Positions 46,127-52,746 of a DNA stretch of 64,000 bases are shown in pieces. The stretch is from Verrucomicrobiia bacterium (GTDB lineage: Bacteria; Verrucomicrobiota; Verrucomicrobiia; Verrucomicrobiales; Akkermansiaceae), in contig JAUIGV010000028.1 of assembly GCA_030432565.1 (NCBI GenBank), forward strand, positions 1-64,000. The letters are read 5' to 3'. The notes beneath the pieces are model-generated. The model had not been told where the DNA came from and did not search any database. It was given only the letters and a program-made list of their open reading frames with translations. Numbering within the stretch: position 1 is the first letter of the stretch; every line of letters starts with the position of its first letter. Both the position numbers and the translations under genes were made by a program.

Positions 46127-46147
46127 GGGGCAGCGCCGGGCTGCCCC
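46127..46147 (+). promoter_or_regulatory. GC-rich hairpin after rsr
   Basis: GGGGCAGC (46127-46134) pairs perfectly with GCTGCCCC (46140-46147) around a five-base loop, starting nine bases after the rsr stop. No T-run follows, so it is not a standard terminator. It may protect the rsr mRNA 3' end or be a processing point that releases the Y RNAs from a longer transcript. Confidence 0.5.
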
Positions 46148-46169
46148 CACTCCAACATTAACCCATCTC

Positions 46170-46290
46170 TGGCGAATGCCCGGAAGACTACATTGATAAG
46201 CTATTGGTCGCTGGTTCGAATCCAGCCCCGCCCCGCGGGTAGCTCAGCCTGGTAGAGCAGTAGAAAACGTCTTCCAAATCCTTGTCGCCA
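46170..46290 (+). ncRNA. Y RNA 1 with circularly permuted tRNA-like module
   Basis: The ends pair as TGGCGA (46170-46175) with TCGCCA (46285-46290). An inner stem pairs GGAAGAC (46182-46188) with GTCTTCC (46269-46275). The internal loop holds AATGCCC on one side and AAATCCTTG on the other, the expected Ro-binding region. The apical part is a permuted tRNA: T arm GCTGG-TTCGAAT-CCAGC (46210-46226), acceptor strands CCCGC (46227-46231) and GCGGG (46235-46239) joined by a CCC loop, and D arm GCTC-AGCCTGGTA-GAGC (46242-46258). This matches the known tRNA mimicry of YrlA-type bacterial Y RNAs. There is no anticodon arm, so it is not a tRNA. Confidence 0.85.
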
Positions 46291-46316
46291 ACTCTTCATT
46301 CCAACTCCAACCACTC

Positions 46317-46388
46317 AACGACGAATGCCGTCTGAAACTACATTCCTAACAATGAACACCAACGTTTCAAACACCCCTTGTCGTCGTT
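46317..46388 (+). ncRNA. Y RNA 2, minimal form without tRNA-like module
   Basis: An 8-bp terminal stem pairs AACGACGA (46317-46324) with TCGTCGTT (46381-46388). A second stem pairs TGAAAC (46333-46338) with GTTTCA (46364-46369). The array-wide conserved strings CGAATGCC, ACTACAT and CCTTGTC are present at the same relative places as in the other three copies. The apical loop is only about 25 bases, A/C-rich, with no T-arm or D-arm sequence. At 72 bases it would be a stem-loop Y RNA carrying only the Ro-binding part. Confidence 0.72.
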
Positions 46389-46415
46389 CTCCAACCCAAT
46401 CTTAATAACCTAAAT

Positions 46416-46549
46416 CGGCGAATGCCGGAAAGACTACATGACACGCCAGAGGTCGCGGGTTCAAATCCCGCCTCTGCCATCCCGGATGAGCAAAGTGGAG
46501 CAGCCAGGCAGCTCGTTGGCCCCAATGTCTTTTCAAACCCTTGTCGCCG
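46416..46549 (+). ncRNA. Y RNA 3 with initiator-like permuted tRNA module
   Basis: Terminal stem CGGCGA (46416-46421) with TCGCCG (46544-46549). Inner stem GGAAAGAC (46427-46434) with GTCTTTTC (46527-46534), including one G-U pair. The module has a T arm GCGGG-TTCAAAT-CCCGC (46455-46471) and D arm GAGC-AGCCAGGCA-GCTC (46498-46514). The two are joined by an acceptor-like hairpin (46472-46495) with C-A mismatches and a CAT/ATG tip. The D-arm half resembles that of bacterial initiator tRNA (GTGGAGCAGCC...GCTCG). Conserved CGAATGCC, GACTACAT and CCCTTGTC are shared with the other copies. Confidence 0.82.
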
Positions 46550-46577
46550 TCCTCTTCGAAAAACGAATCCTTTAAAA

Positions 46578-46717
46578 AGTGGCGAATGCCGCCTGAAACT
46601 ACATTTACGATATGCGAGGTCGTCGGTTCGAGTCCGACCCGGGCAACCAAATATGGCCCGGTAGCTCAGTAGGTAGAGCACGAAACGTTTCAGCACTCCT
46701 TGTCACCACTTTTTTCC
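46578..46717 (+). ncRNA. Y RNA 4 with permuted tRNA module retaining CCA; T-run at 3' end
   Basis: Terminal stem AGTGGCGA (46578-46585) with TCACCACT (46703-46710), one mismatch, followed by a T-run (46710-46715) so the stem can also end transcription. Inner stem CTGAAAC (46593-46599) with GTTTCAG (46687-46693). The module is the most tRNA-like of the set: T arm GTCGG-TTCGAGT-CCGAC (46622-46638), 3' acceptor strand CCGGGC (46639-46644) followed by AA and CCA (46647-46649), a short AAATATG linker, 5' acceptor strand GCCCGG (46656-46661), and D arm GCTC-AGTAGGTA-GAGC (46664-46679). The T-half thus precedes the D-half, with a CCA end between them. Confidence 0.87.
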
Positions 46718-46736
46718 TTCGAAAAACAACCCGGAA

Positions 46737-46756
46737 CCGAAAGCAAAAGCTTTCGG
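46737..46756 (+). promoter_or_regulatory. Hairpin in the rtcB leader
   Basis: CCGAAAGC (46737-46744) and GCTTTCGG (46749-46756) form an 8-bp stem with an AAAA loop, 14 bases before the rtcB start codon. No T-run follows on the plus strand. The 14 bases GCTTTCGGCTACCT (46749-46762) recur at 32683-32696 after fbp, so part of this may be a dispersed repeat. A role in rtcB translation or Y RNA processing is possible but unproven. Confidence 0.45.
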
Positions 46757-46770
46757 CTACCTAAAAAATC

Positions 46771-48258
46771 ATGAACTCGAACATCCACATCACCGGTCCT
46801 TCCACCGCCTTCATCCCTGCTCACGACTCCAGGGGAAAGCCCATCACGGTGATCGGTAACGAAGCCATCCGGAAGACTTTTTGCGACACTACAGTGTCTC
46901 AGATTCAAAACTGCAAGTCCGCACCCGGTGTGACCGAGGTTGTCCTCAACCCCGATGCCCACCTCGGATACGGCGCTCCCATCGGATGCGTGATGGCTTC
47001 GCCCACCCACATCTACCCCGGCCCTGTCGGAGTCGACATCAAATGCTCGATGTCTCTCCTCCAGCTCGATGTCGATGATGACGACATCGCCGATCCCCGG
47101 ATTCGACGTGAACTCATCAAGGCCATCTGTGACCGAACTCCCACCGGAGCCGGAAAGGGAACCCGTTCCGTGAAAAAAGGCCGCGAGATCGATGCCGAAC
47201 TCGGCAAGAAGGCCGTGACCCAGGGCGCTTCAAAAGAAGTTTGTGAAGCCCTCGGAATCCCCGTCCACTGGGCGGAACGATGCGAGGACTCCGCGCACTT
47301 CGGACACGACGGATGCGTTTCTACTCTCGAAGAGCGTCTCGCCAAGATGCTCCGCGAGGGCTACGCTGATCGTTTCCTTTCGAAAGCCCAGCAGCTCGGA
47401 TCTTATGGTGGCGGAAACCACTTCGGGGAGGCTGAAAAAGTCACCGTGAAGAAGAACCCCGCCGCCAAGCGCGCTGCCGAAGCCTTCGGTCTCAAGAACG
47501 GTAAGATCGCGTTCCTGTCGCACTGCGGATCGCGTGGACTCGGAAACGACCTGGCCCAGCGTCAGTTCAAATCCCTCGAGGCTCATTTCGAAAAGTGGGG
47601 AATCCCGTATCCCGCCGGAGACAAGAAGCTCGTTTACGCGCCTCTCGGAACTCCCCAGGGAAACGCCTACCTTGATGACATGGCCCTCGGTGCGAACTTC
47701 GCGACGGTGAATCACCTCCTCATCAACCAACTCGTTCTCGAGGCCTTTCAGGAGGTCCTCCCCGGGTGCAAAGGTGAGTTCGTGTATTTCATCAGCCACA
47801 ACATCGCGCGAGAAGAGATTGTCGACGGCATCCCCCAGTGGGTGCACCGAAAAGGCGCAACCCGTGCCTTCCCCGGTGGACATCACGCCCTCAAGGAAAC
47901 GCCGTTTTACAAAACCGGACACCCCATCCTCCTGCCCGGAAATCCCCGTGACGGTTCGGTCGTGATGGCGGCTCTACCCGGAGCAGAAAAATCCTGCTAC
48001 TCCGTGAACCACGGCGCGGGACGAAGCCTCGGCCGAAAAGCCGCGGCCCGAACCCTCGACCAATCGTCCATCGACAAGGAATTCGATCACCACGACATCC
48101 TCTTCAACGGACGAAAGTATCCCATCGACGAAGCCCCCGACGCCTACAAGGATTTCGGACAGGTTCTCGCCAGCGTCGAAGAAGCCGAACTCGCCCATCA
48201 GGTTGCCCACCTTGCCGCCCGATTCGTGATCAAAGACTCTTCGGCACCCAATGATTAA
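46771..48258 (+). CDS. rtcB: RtcB, tRNA-splicing / RNA-repair ligase
   Basis: The 495-aa protein is an RtcB ligase, which joins 2',3'-cyclic-phosphate (3'-phosphate) and 5'-hydroxyl RNA ends with GTP and Mn2+. Metal and guanylate motifs are visible: NPDAHLGYGAPIGCV, GPVGVDIKCSM with the essential Cys, GSYGGGNHFGE, FLSHCGSRGLG, WVHRKGATRAFPG, and the guanylated-His region SVNHGAGRSLGRK near residue 415. The C-terminal block HHDILFNGRKYPIDEAPDAYKD is typical. It is placed immediately after the Y RNA array, as in enteric rsr-Y RNA-rtcB operons, and is likely read from the same sigma-54 transcript when that passes the Y RNAs. Confidence 0.97.
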   Translation: MNSNIHITGPSTAFIPAHDSRGKPITVIGNEAIRKTFCDTTVSQIQNCKSAPGVTEVVLNPDAHLGYGAPIGCVMASPTHIYPGPVGVDIKCSMSLLQLDVDDDDIADPRIRRELIKAICDRTPTGAGKGTRSVKKGREIDAELGKKAVTQGASKEVCEALGIPVHWAERCEDSAHFGHDGCVSTLEERLAKMLREGYADRFLSKAQQLGSYGGGNHFGEAEKVTVKKNPAAKRAAEAFGLKNGKIAFLSHCGSRGLGNDLAQRQFKSLEAHFEKWGIPYPAGDKKLVYAPLGTPQGNAYLDDMALGANFATVNHLLINQLVLEAFQEVLPGCKGEFVYFISHNIAREEIVDGIPQWVHRKGATRAFPGGHHALKETPFYKTGHPILLPGNPRDGSVVMAALPGAEKSCYSVNHGAGRSLGRKAAARTLDQSSIDKEFDHHDILFNGRKYPIDEAPDAYKDFGQVLASVEEAELAHQVAHLAARFVIKDSSAPND

Positions 48259-48303
48259 CCCCACGGACCAACGCTCTTTGAAGCGTGACTCCTTTTCAAC
48301 CAA

Positions 48304-48732
48304 CTATTCCAAATCCGGCAACACCCCGAATCCTGATCCCTTTCTTCGATCAGGATCCCGGGTTCTACTCCAAAACTTAGCTTCGATATTTCCCTCGGCA
48401 CCTGCAATATACTCACCTTTTTGTTTAGGGTCATATCCCTGCCTCTCAAGAAGCACAGCCCAAAAATAGGAGCGCTCATAGTCACGCTCTGCAAAGGTGT
48501 AACGATTATACATTTTCCATGTGGATTCAACGTCACCTTCCAAGGCCTTCCGGGCAATCTCATCGTAATCCCTAAGATACTCAACTTCCTGCTTCTCCAA
48601 AAAATCAATGATCTCAGATTCTCTAGGCTCTCGCACAACGATCACCTCTTCGTTGGAATCATTTCTGAAAGCTAAAAGCCCAACTAACATCCCAGTCAGA
48701 AGCAAGGCTCCTGCACACAAAAAATATCTCAT
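48304..48732 (-). CDS. Small membrane-anchored protein opposite to the repair genes
   Basis: The 142-aa protein has an N-terminal membrane segment (MRYFLCAGALLLTGMLVGLLAF) and an acidic helical domain (PRESEIIDFLEKQEVEYLRDYDEIARKALEGD). A Sel1/TPR-like string TWKMYNRYTFAERDYERSYFWAVLLERQGYD follows; this suggests one helical-repeat unit. I do not recognise a family. It is the only gene in the island on the minus strand besides rtcR, with lower GC than its neighbours, and it separates rtcB from hen1. It may be a later insertion or belong to the module; nothing decides this. Confidence 0.6.
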   Translation of the reverse strand: MRYFLCAGALLLTGMLVGLLAFRNDSNEEVIVVREPRESEIIDFLEKQEVEYLRDYDEIARKALEGDVESTWKMYNRYTFAERDYERSYFWAVLLERQGYDPKQKGEYIAGAEGNIEAKFWSRTRDPDRRKGSGFGVLPDLE

Positions 48733-48836
48733 ACTCCAATATCCTGATTGTTTTCAGATGAGTAATCAAGCTGACAACCCCTCTCTCTCCTCCCTAAATA
48801 GAACCCATCAGCAGGGTCAAAAACCCGCGCTCCATA

Positions 48837-50210
48837 ATGCTCCTCTCCCTCACCAACCACGGCCCCAACGCCTCCGATCTCGGCTACCTTCTCCACAAAC
48901 ACCCCGCCAACGTGCACACCTCGACGCTGGCTTTCGGAGAAGCCACCGTCTTCTACCCGGACTCACCGGAAGAAGAATGCACCGCCGTCCTTCTCGTCGA
49001 AATCAACCCCATCGATCTCGTTCGCTCCAAAGGCGCGCGCCAGGCCAACTGGGCGCTCGGACAATACGTCAACGACCGCCCCTTCGTCGCCTCCTCTTTC
49101 CTCTCCACCGCGATCTCCCGTGTCTTTGGCACCGCCCTCAATGGCACCTGCCAAAAGCACCCGGAACTCGTTGACCAGGAGCTCGACCTCACCGCCCACC
49201 TTCCGGCCTTTCCCGCACCAGGCGGCCAGGCCCAGCTCGAACGCCTTTTCGCACCCCTCGGTTACAAAATCACCTGCCAAGCCACTCCGCTCGATCCCAA
49301 CTTCCCCGACTGGGGTGAGAGCCACTATCACGATCTCACCCTTCGCAAAACCTGCACTCTCCAATCTCTCCTGCAGCACCTCTTTGTCCTCATCCCCGTC
49401 TTCGACCGACAAAAGCACTACTGGGTCGGCCAGGAGGAAATCGAAAAGCTTCTCAGCAAGGGCGAGGACTGGCTTCAAGATCACCCCGAACGCGATTGGA
49501 TCGTGACCCGCTATCTCAAGTTCCAGCGCGGTCTCACCCGTCAAGCCCTCGCCCAACTCGCCCCGGAGACCGACGATTCCGAAGCCGAAGAAGAACCCGA
49601 AGTTGAAAAGAAAATATCCCTCCACTCCCTTCGCCTCGATCGCGTCACCGACATCGTCAAATCCCTCACTCCCGCTTCCGTCCTCGATCTCGGTTGCGGC
49701 GAGGGCAAGCTCCTTTACCGCCTTCTCAAAAATACCTCCATCCCCAAAATCACCGGAATGGACGTCGACTCCCGCTCTCTCGAAATCGCGCAGGAACGCC
49801 TCATCACCCGACCGCGCGGAAAGTACGACAAAAGACTTACTTTAATCCAAGGCTCCCTCATCTATCGTGACGCCCGCCTTGCCGGGCACGACATCGCCAC
49901 GCTCGTCGAAGTCATCGAGCACCTCGACCCACCCCGGCTTGAGGCCCTCTCGCGGGTCGTTTTCGAATGCGCCCGCCCTTCCCACATCATCGTCACCACG
50001 CCCAATATCGAATACAACGTCCTCTTCGAAGGCATGAATCCCGGCCAGCTGCGCCACCGCGACCATCGCTTCGAATGGACCCGCGCCGAATTCGAAACCT
50101 GGGCTCACAAGGTCGCCAAGACCCACAACTACCAAGTCACCTTCGAACCCCTGGGCGAAGAACATCCCGATCACGGAGCTCCCAGTCAAATTGCCCACTT
50201 TTCGCGATGA
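48837..50210 (+). CDS. hen1: Hen1, 3'-terminal RNA ribose 2'-O-methyltransferase
   Basis: The 457-aa protein is bacterial Hen1, which methylates the 2'-OH of the 3' end before Pnkp seals the break, making the repaired site resistant to re-cleavage. The N-terminal domain (about 1-240, MLLSLTNHGPNASDLGYLLHKHP, NDRPFVASSFLSTAISRVFGTA) activates the Pnkp ligase in characterised systems. The C-terminal methyltransferase has the SAM motif SVLDLGCGEGKLLYRL, the metal-binding ExxEH in VEVIEHLDPPRL, and HRDHRFEWTRAEFETW. Length matches clostridial Hen1. Its stop overlaps the pnkp start as ATGA, so production is coupled one to one, as expected for the Pnkp/Hen1 complex. Confidence 0.95.
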   Translation: MLLSLTNHGPNASDLGYLLHKHPANVHTSTLAFGEATVFYPDSPEEECTAVLLVEINPIDLVRSKGARQANWALGQYVNDRPFVASSFLSTAISRVFGTALNGTCQKHPELVDQELDLTAHLPAFPAPGGQAQLERLFAPLGYKITCQATPLDPNFPDWGESHYHDLTLRKTCTLQSLLQHLFVLIPVFDRQKHYWVGQEEIEKLLSKGEDWLQDHPERDWIVTRYLKFQRGLTRQALAQLAPETDDSEAEEEPEVEKKISLHSLRLDRVTDIVKSLTPASVLDLGCGEGKLLYRLLKNTSIPKITGMDVDSRSLEIAQERLITRPRGKYDKRLTLIQGSLIYRDARLAGHDIATLVEVIEHLDPPRLEALSRVVFECARPSHIIVTTPNIEYNVLFEGMNPGQLRHRDHRFEWTRAEFETWAHKVAKTHNYQVTFEPLGEEHPDHGAPSQIAHFSR

Positions 50211-52735
50211 AACTCTCCTTTCCCGAACTCTCGCTCATCCTTCTCATCGGCCCCTCCGGGTCCGGCAAGTCGACCTTTGCCCGGAAGCATTTCCTTCCCA
50301 CCGAAATCGTCTCGTCCGATGTCTGCCGGGGCATTGTCTCGAACGACGAAAACGACCAAAGCGTTTCCGCCGAGGCCTTCGCTCTTCTCGATCACATCAT
50401 CGAGACCCGACTCAAACTCGGGAAACTCACCGTGGTTGACGCCACCAACGTCGATCCCGCCCTCCGAAGAAACCTCATCCAAATCGCCCGCAAGCACCAC
50501 TGCCTGCCGGCCGCCATCGTTTTCAAGATTTCCGCCGGAGTCTGTCACACTCACAACCAAGAGAGAAAAGACCGTGACTTCGGACCACACGTCGTACGAC
50601 GCCAGCTCTCCATCATGAAGCGCGGCCTCAAGGGACTGAAGCGAGAAGGCTTTCGCAAAATCCACACCCTCAATTCGGTGGAAGAAATCGATGCCATCGA
50701 GGGAATCACCCGCGAGCCCCTCTGGAACAACAAGAAGCACATCGAAGGCCCCTTCGACATCATCGGTGATGTTCACGGCTGCTATCCCGAGCTTCTCACC
50801 CTCCTCGATCAGCTCGGCTACGAAGTCAAAGACAACGTGGCCCGCCATCCCGATCGCACTCTCGTTTTCGTCGGCGACCTCATCGACCGTGGACCCGATT
50901 CCCCAAGCGTCCTCCGTCTCGCCATGAAGTCCTGTGCCGCCGGAACCGCCTATTGCGTGCCGGGCAATCATGACGCGAAACTCCTCCGTCATCTCAATGG
51001 CAAGAAAGTAGGACTCACTCACGGACTCGACCTCACCGTTGAGCAGCTTGAAAAAGACCCCATCGACCACCGCGACCTTTGCGACTTCCTCCATGGACTC
51101 GTCTCCCACCTCGTCTTCGATGGTGGCAACCTCGTTGTGGCCCACGCCGGCATCAAAGAGGAAATGATCGGGCGTGGCTCAGGCGCGATTCGCGAAATGT
51201 GCCTCTATGGTGACACCACCGGCGAGAAGGACGAATACGGATTCCCCGTGCGTCTTGATTGGTCGGCTGATTACCGGGGCCGGGCTCTGGTTGTTTACGG
51301 TCACACCCCCGTCGGCGTTCCCCGCTGGCTCAACCGCACCGTCAACATCGATACTGGTTGCGTCTTCGGCGGAGAACTCACCGCACTCCGCTACCCGGAG
51401 AACGAAACCGTTTCAACCCCGGCACTCGAAACTTACCGCGAGTCTCCCAAACCTTTCAAAGCCGATCCCGACGGACTCTCACCCCAGCAACAACTCGACA
51501 CCCTCCTCGAACTCTCAGATGTCACCGGCAGCAGAATCGTTGATACGCGCTACCTTCACAACCTGACCATTCGTGAGGAAAACGCCATCGCCGCACTTGA
51601 GGTCATGAGCCGCTTTGCCGTCGACCCACGATGGCTCATTTACCTTCCTCCCACCATGTCGCCTTGCGCCACCAGTCCGGAAGAAGGTTGGCTTGAGCGT
51701 CCGGAAGAAGCCTTCGCCTACTACCGTGACATCGGACAGTTCCGCCTCATCTGCGAAGAAAAGCACATGGGCTCGCGCGCCAACATCGTCATTGTCAAAG
51801 ATCCGGAGACCGCCCGCACCCGCTTTGGAATCAACGACGGAACCACCGGTGTGATCTACTCGCGAACTGGTCGGCCTTTCTTCAAAGACCAAGCAATCTG
51901 CGACGCCATCCTTACCCGTCTTCGCAACGCACTTGATGACATCAACTTCTGGGAAGATCACCAAACCAAATGGGCCTGCCTGGATTGCGAAATCATGCCC
52001 TGGTCCGCGAAAGCCCGGGATCTCCTCACCGGGCAATATGCTCCTGTCGGAGCTGCCGGAGAACTTTACACTTCGGCTGCCATGGATCTTCTCGGGAAGA
52101 GCAGGCATCCCGAACTGACCGATCTCTCGAGCCGCATTGAGTCCCAACAGGAAAACGTCCGGCGCTTTCGAAAAGCCTATCGTCCTTACTGCTGGGACAC
52201 CCCGGGACTTGATGACTATAAGATCGCACCTTTCCACCTCCTGGCCACCGAGAGTGCCGTCCACACGGATCAAGCCCACACCTGGCACATGGATTTCAAT
52301 GACGCACTCACCAAGGTCGACCCGGCTCTTTTTCAATCCACCAAATCCAAGACGGTTGATCTCAACGATCCAACCACTGTGAATGACGCCATTCATTGGT
52401 GGAAAGAGCTCACCGCAAACGGCGGCGAAGGCATGGTTGTCAAACCGGAACACTTTCTCGTCAAAGCCGAACGCGGCCTCATTCAACCTGCCGTGAAGTG
52501 CCGTGGGAAAGAATACCTCCGCATCATTTATGGCCCCGATTACCTTGAAGCACATCACCTAAAGCGACTTAAACAACGCGGGCTCAGAAAAAAGCAGTCG
52601 CTTGCCATTCGCGAATTTGCGCTTGGACTGGAAGGGCTGCACCGCTTTGTGGAACGAGCCCCGCTCCGCAAAGTTCACGAATGCGTCTTCTCCGTCCTGG
52701 CCCTCGAATCAGAACCCATCGATCCACGCCTCTAA
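50207..52735 (+). CDS. pnkp: Pnkp, polynucleotide kinase-phosphatase-ligase
   Basis: From ATG 50207 the product has 842 residues with the three catalytic modules of bacterial Pnkp. The 5'-kinase has the P-loop GPSGSGKST at residues 15-23. The metallophosphatase shows DIIGDVHGCYPEL near 186, FVGDLIDRGPDS near 222 and VPGNHDAKLL. The C-terminal adenylyltransferase/ligase domain has the lysine motif EEKHMGSRANIV near 518 and later GGEGMVVKP. Together with Hen1 it repairs RNA cut by ribotoxins: it heals 2',3'-cyclic phosphate and 5'-OH ends, then ligates. The coupled start chosen here also aligns with the P-loop position of the clostridial enzyme; longer upstream reading is overlap with hen1. Confidence 0.96.
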   Translation: MKLSFPELSLILLIGPSGSGKSTFARKHFLPTEIVSSDVCRGIVSNDENDQSVSAEAFALLDHIIETRLKLGKLTVVDATNVDPALRRNLIQIARKHHCLPAAIVFKISAGVCHTHNQERKDRDFGPHVVRRQLSIMKRGLKGLKREGFRKIHTLNSVEEIDAIEGITREPLWNNKKHIEGPFDIIGDVHGCYPELLTLLDQLGYEVKDNVARHPDRTLVFVGDLIDRGPDSPSVLRLAMKSCAAGTAYCVPGNHDAKLLRHLNGKKVGLTHGLDLTVEQLEKDPIDHRDLCDFLHGLVSHLVFDGGNLVVAHAGIKEEMIGRGSGAIREMCLYGDTTGEKDEYGFPVRLDWSADYRGRALVVYGHTPVGVPRWLNRTVNIDTGCVFGGELTALRYPENETVSTPALETYRESPKPFKADPDGLSPQQQLDTLLELSDVTGSRIVDTRYLHNLTIREENAIAALEVMSRFAVDPRWLIYLPPTMSPCATSPEEGWLERPEEAFAYYRDIGQFRLICEEKHMGSRANIVIVKDPETARTRFGINDGTTGVIYSRTGRPFFKDQAICDAILTRLRNALDDINFWEDHQTKWACLDCEIMPWSAKARDLLTGQYAPVGAAGELYTSAAMDLLGKSRHPELTDLSSRIESQQENVRRFRKAYRPYCWDTPGLDDYKIAPFHLLATESAVHTDQAHTWHMDFNDALTKVDPALFQSTKSKTVDLNDPTTVNDAIHWWKELTANGGEGMVVKPEHFLVKAERGLIQPAVKCRGKEYLRIIYGPDYLEAHHLKRLKQRGLRKKQSLAIREFALGLEGLHRFVERAPLRKVHECVFSVLALESEPIDPRL

Positions 52736-52746
52736 ACTCAACCGTC

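Noticed and set aside
46206-46680. T-arm and D-arm sequences that suggest three tRNA genes
   Set aside because: In each unit the T half precedes the D half, there is no anticodon stem-loop, and the halves are enclosed by Y RNA stems; they are tRNA mimics inside Y RNAs.
46367-46696. Minus-strand frame with strings such as GRTRTDDLAY and AEAGFEPATSG, which look like a conserved protein
   Set aside because: These are the well-known false proteins produced by translating the antisense of tRNA T arms. Here they arise from the tRNA-like modules of the Y RNAs.
49967-50206. Upstream extension of pnkp inside hen1
   Set aside because: The start at 50207 gives the coupled ATGA overlap and places the P-loop at residue 15 as in characterised Pnkp; the extension is hen1 read in another frame.
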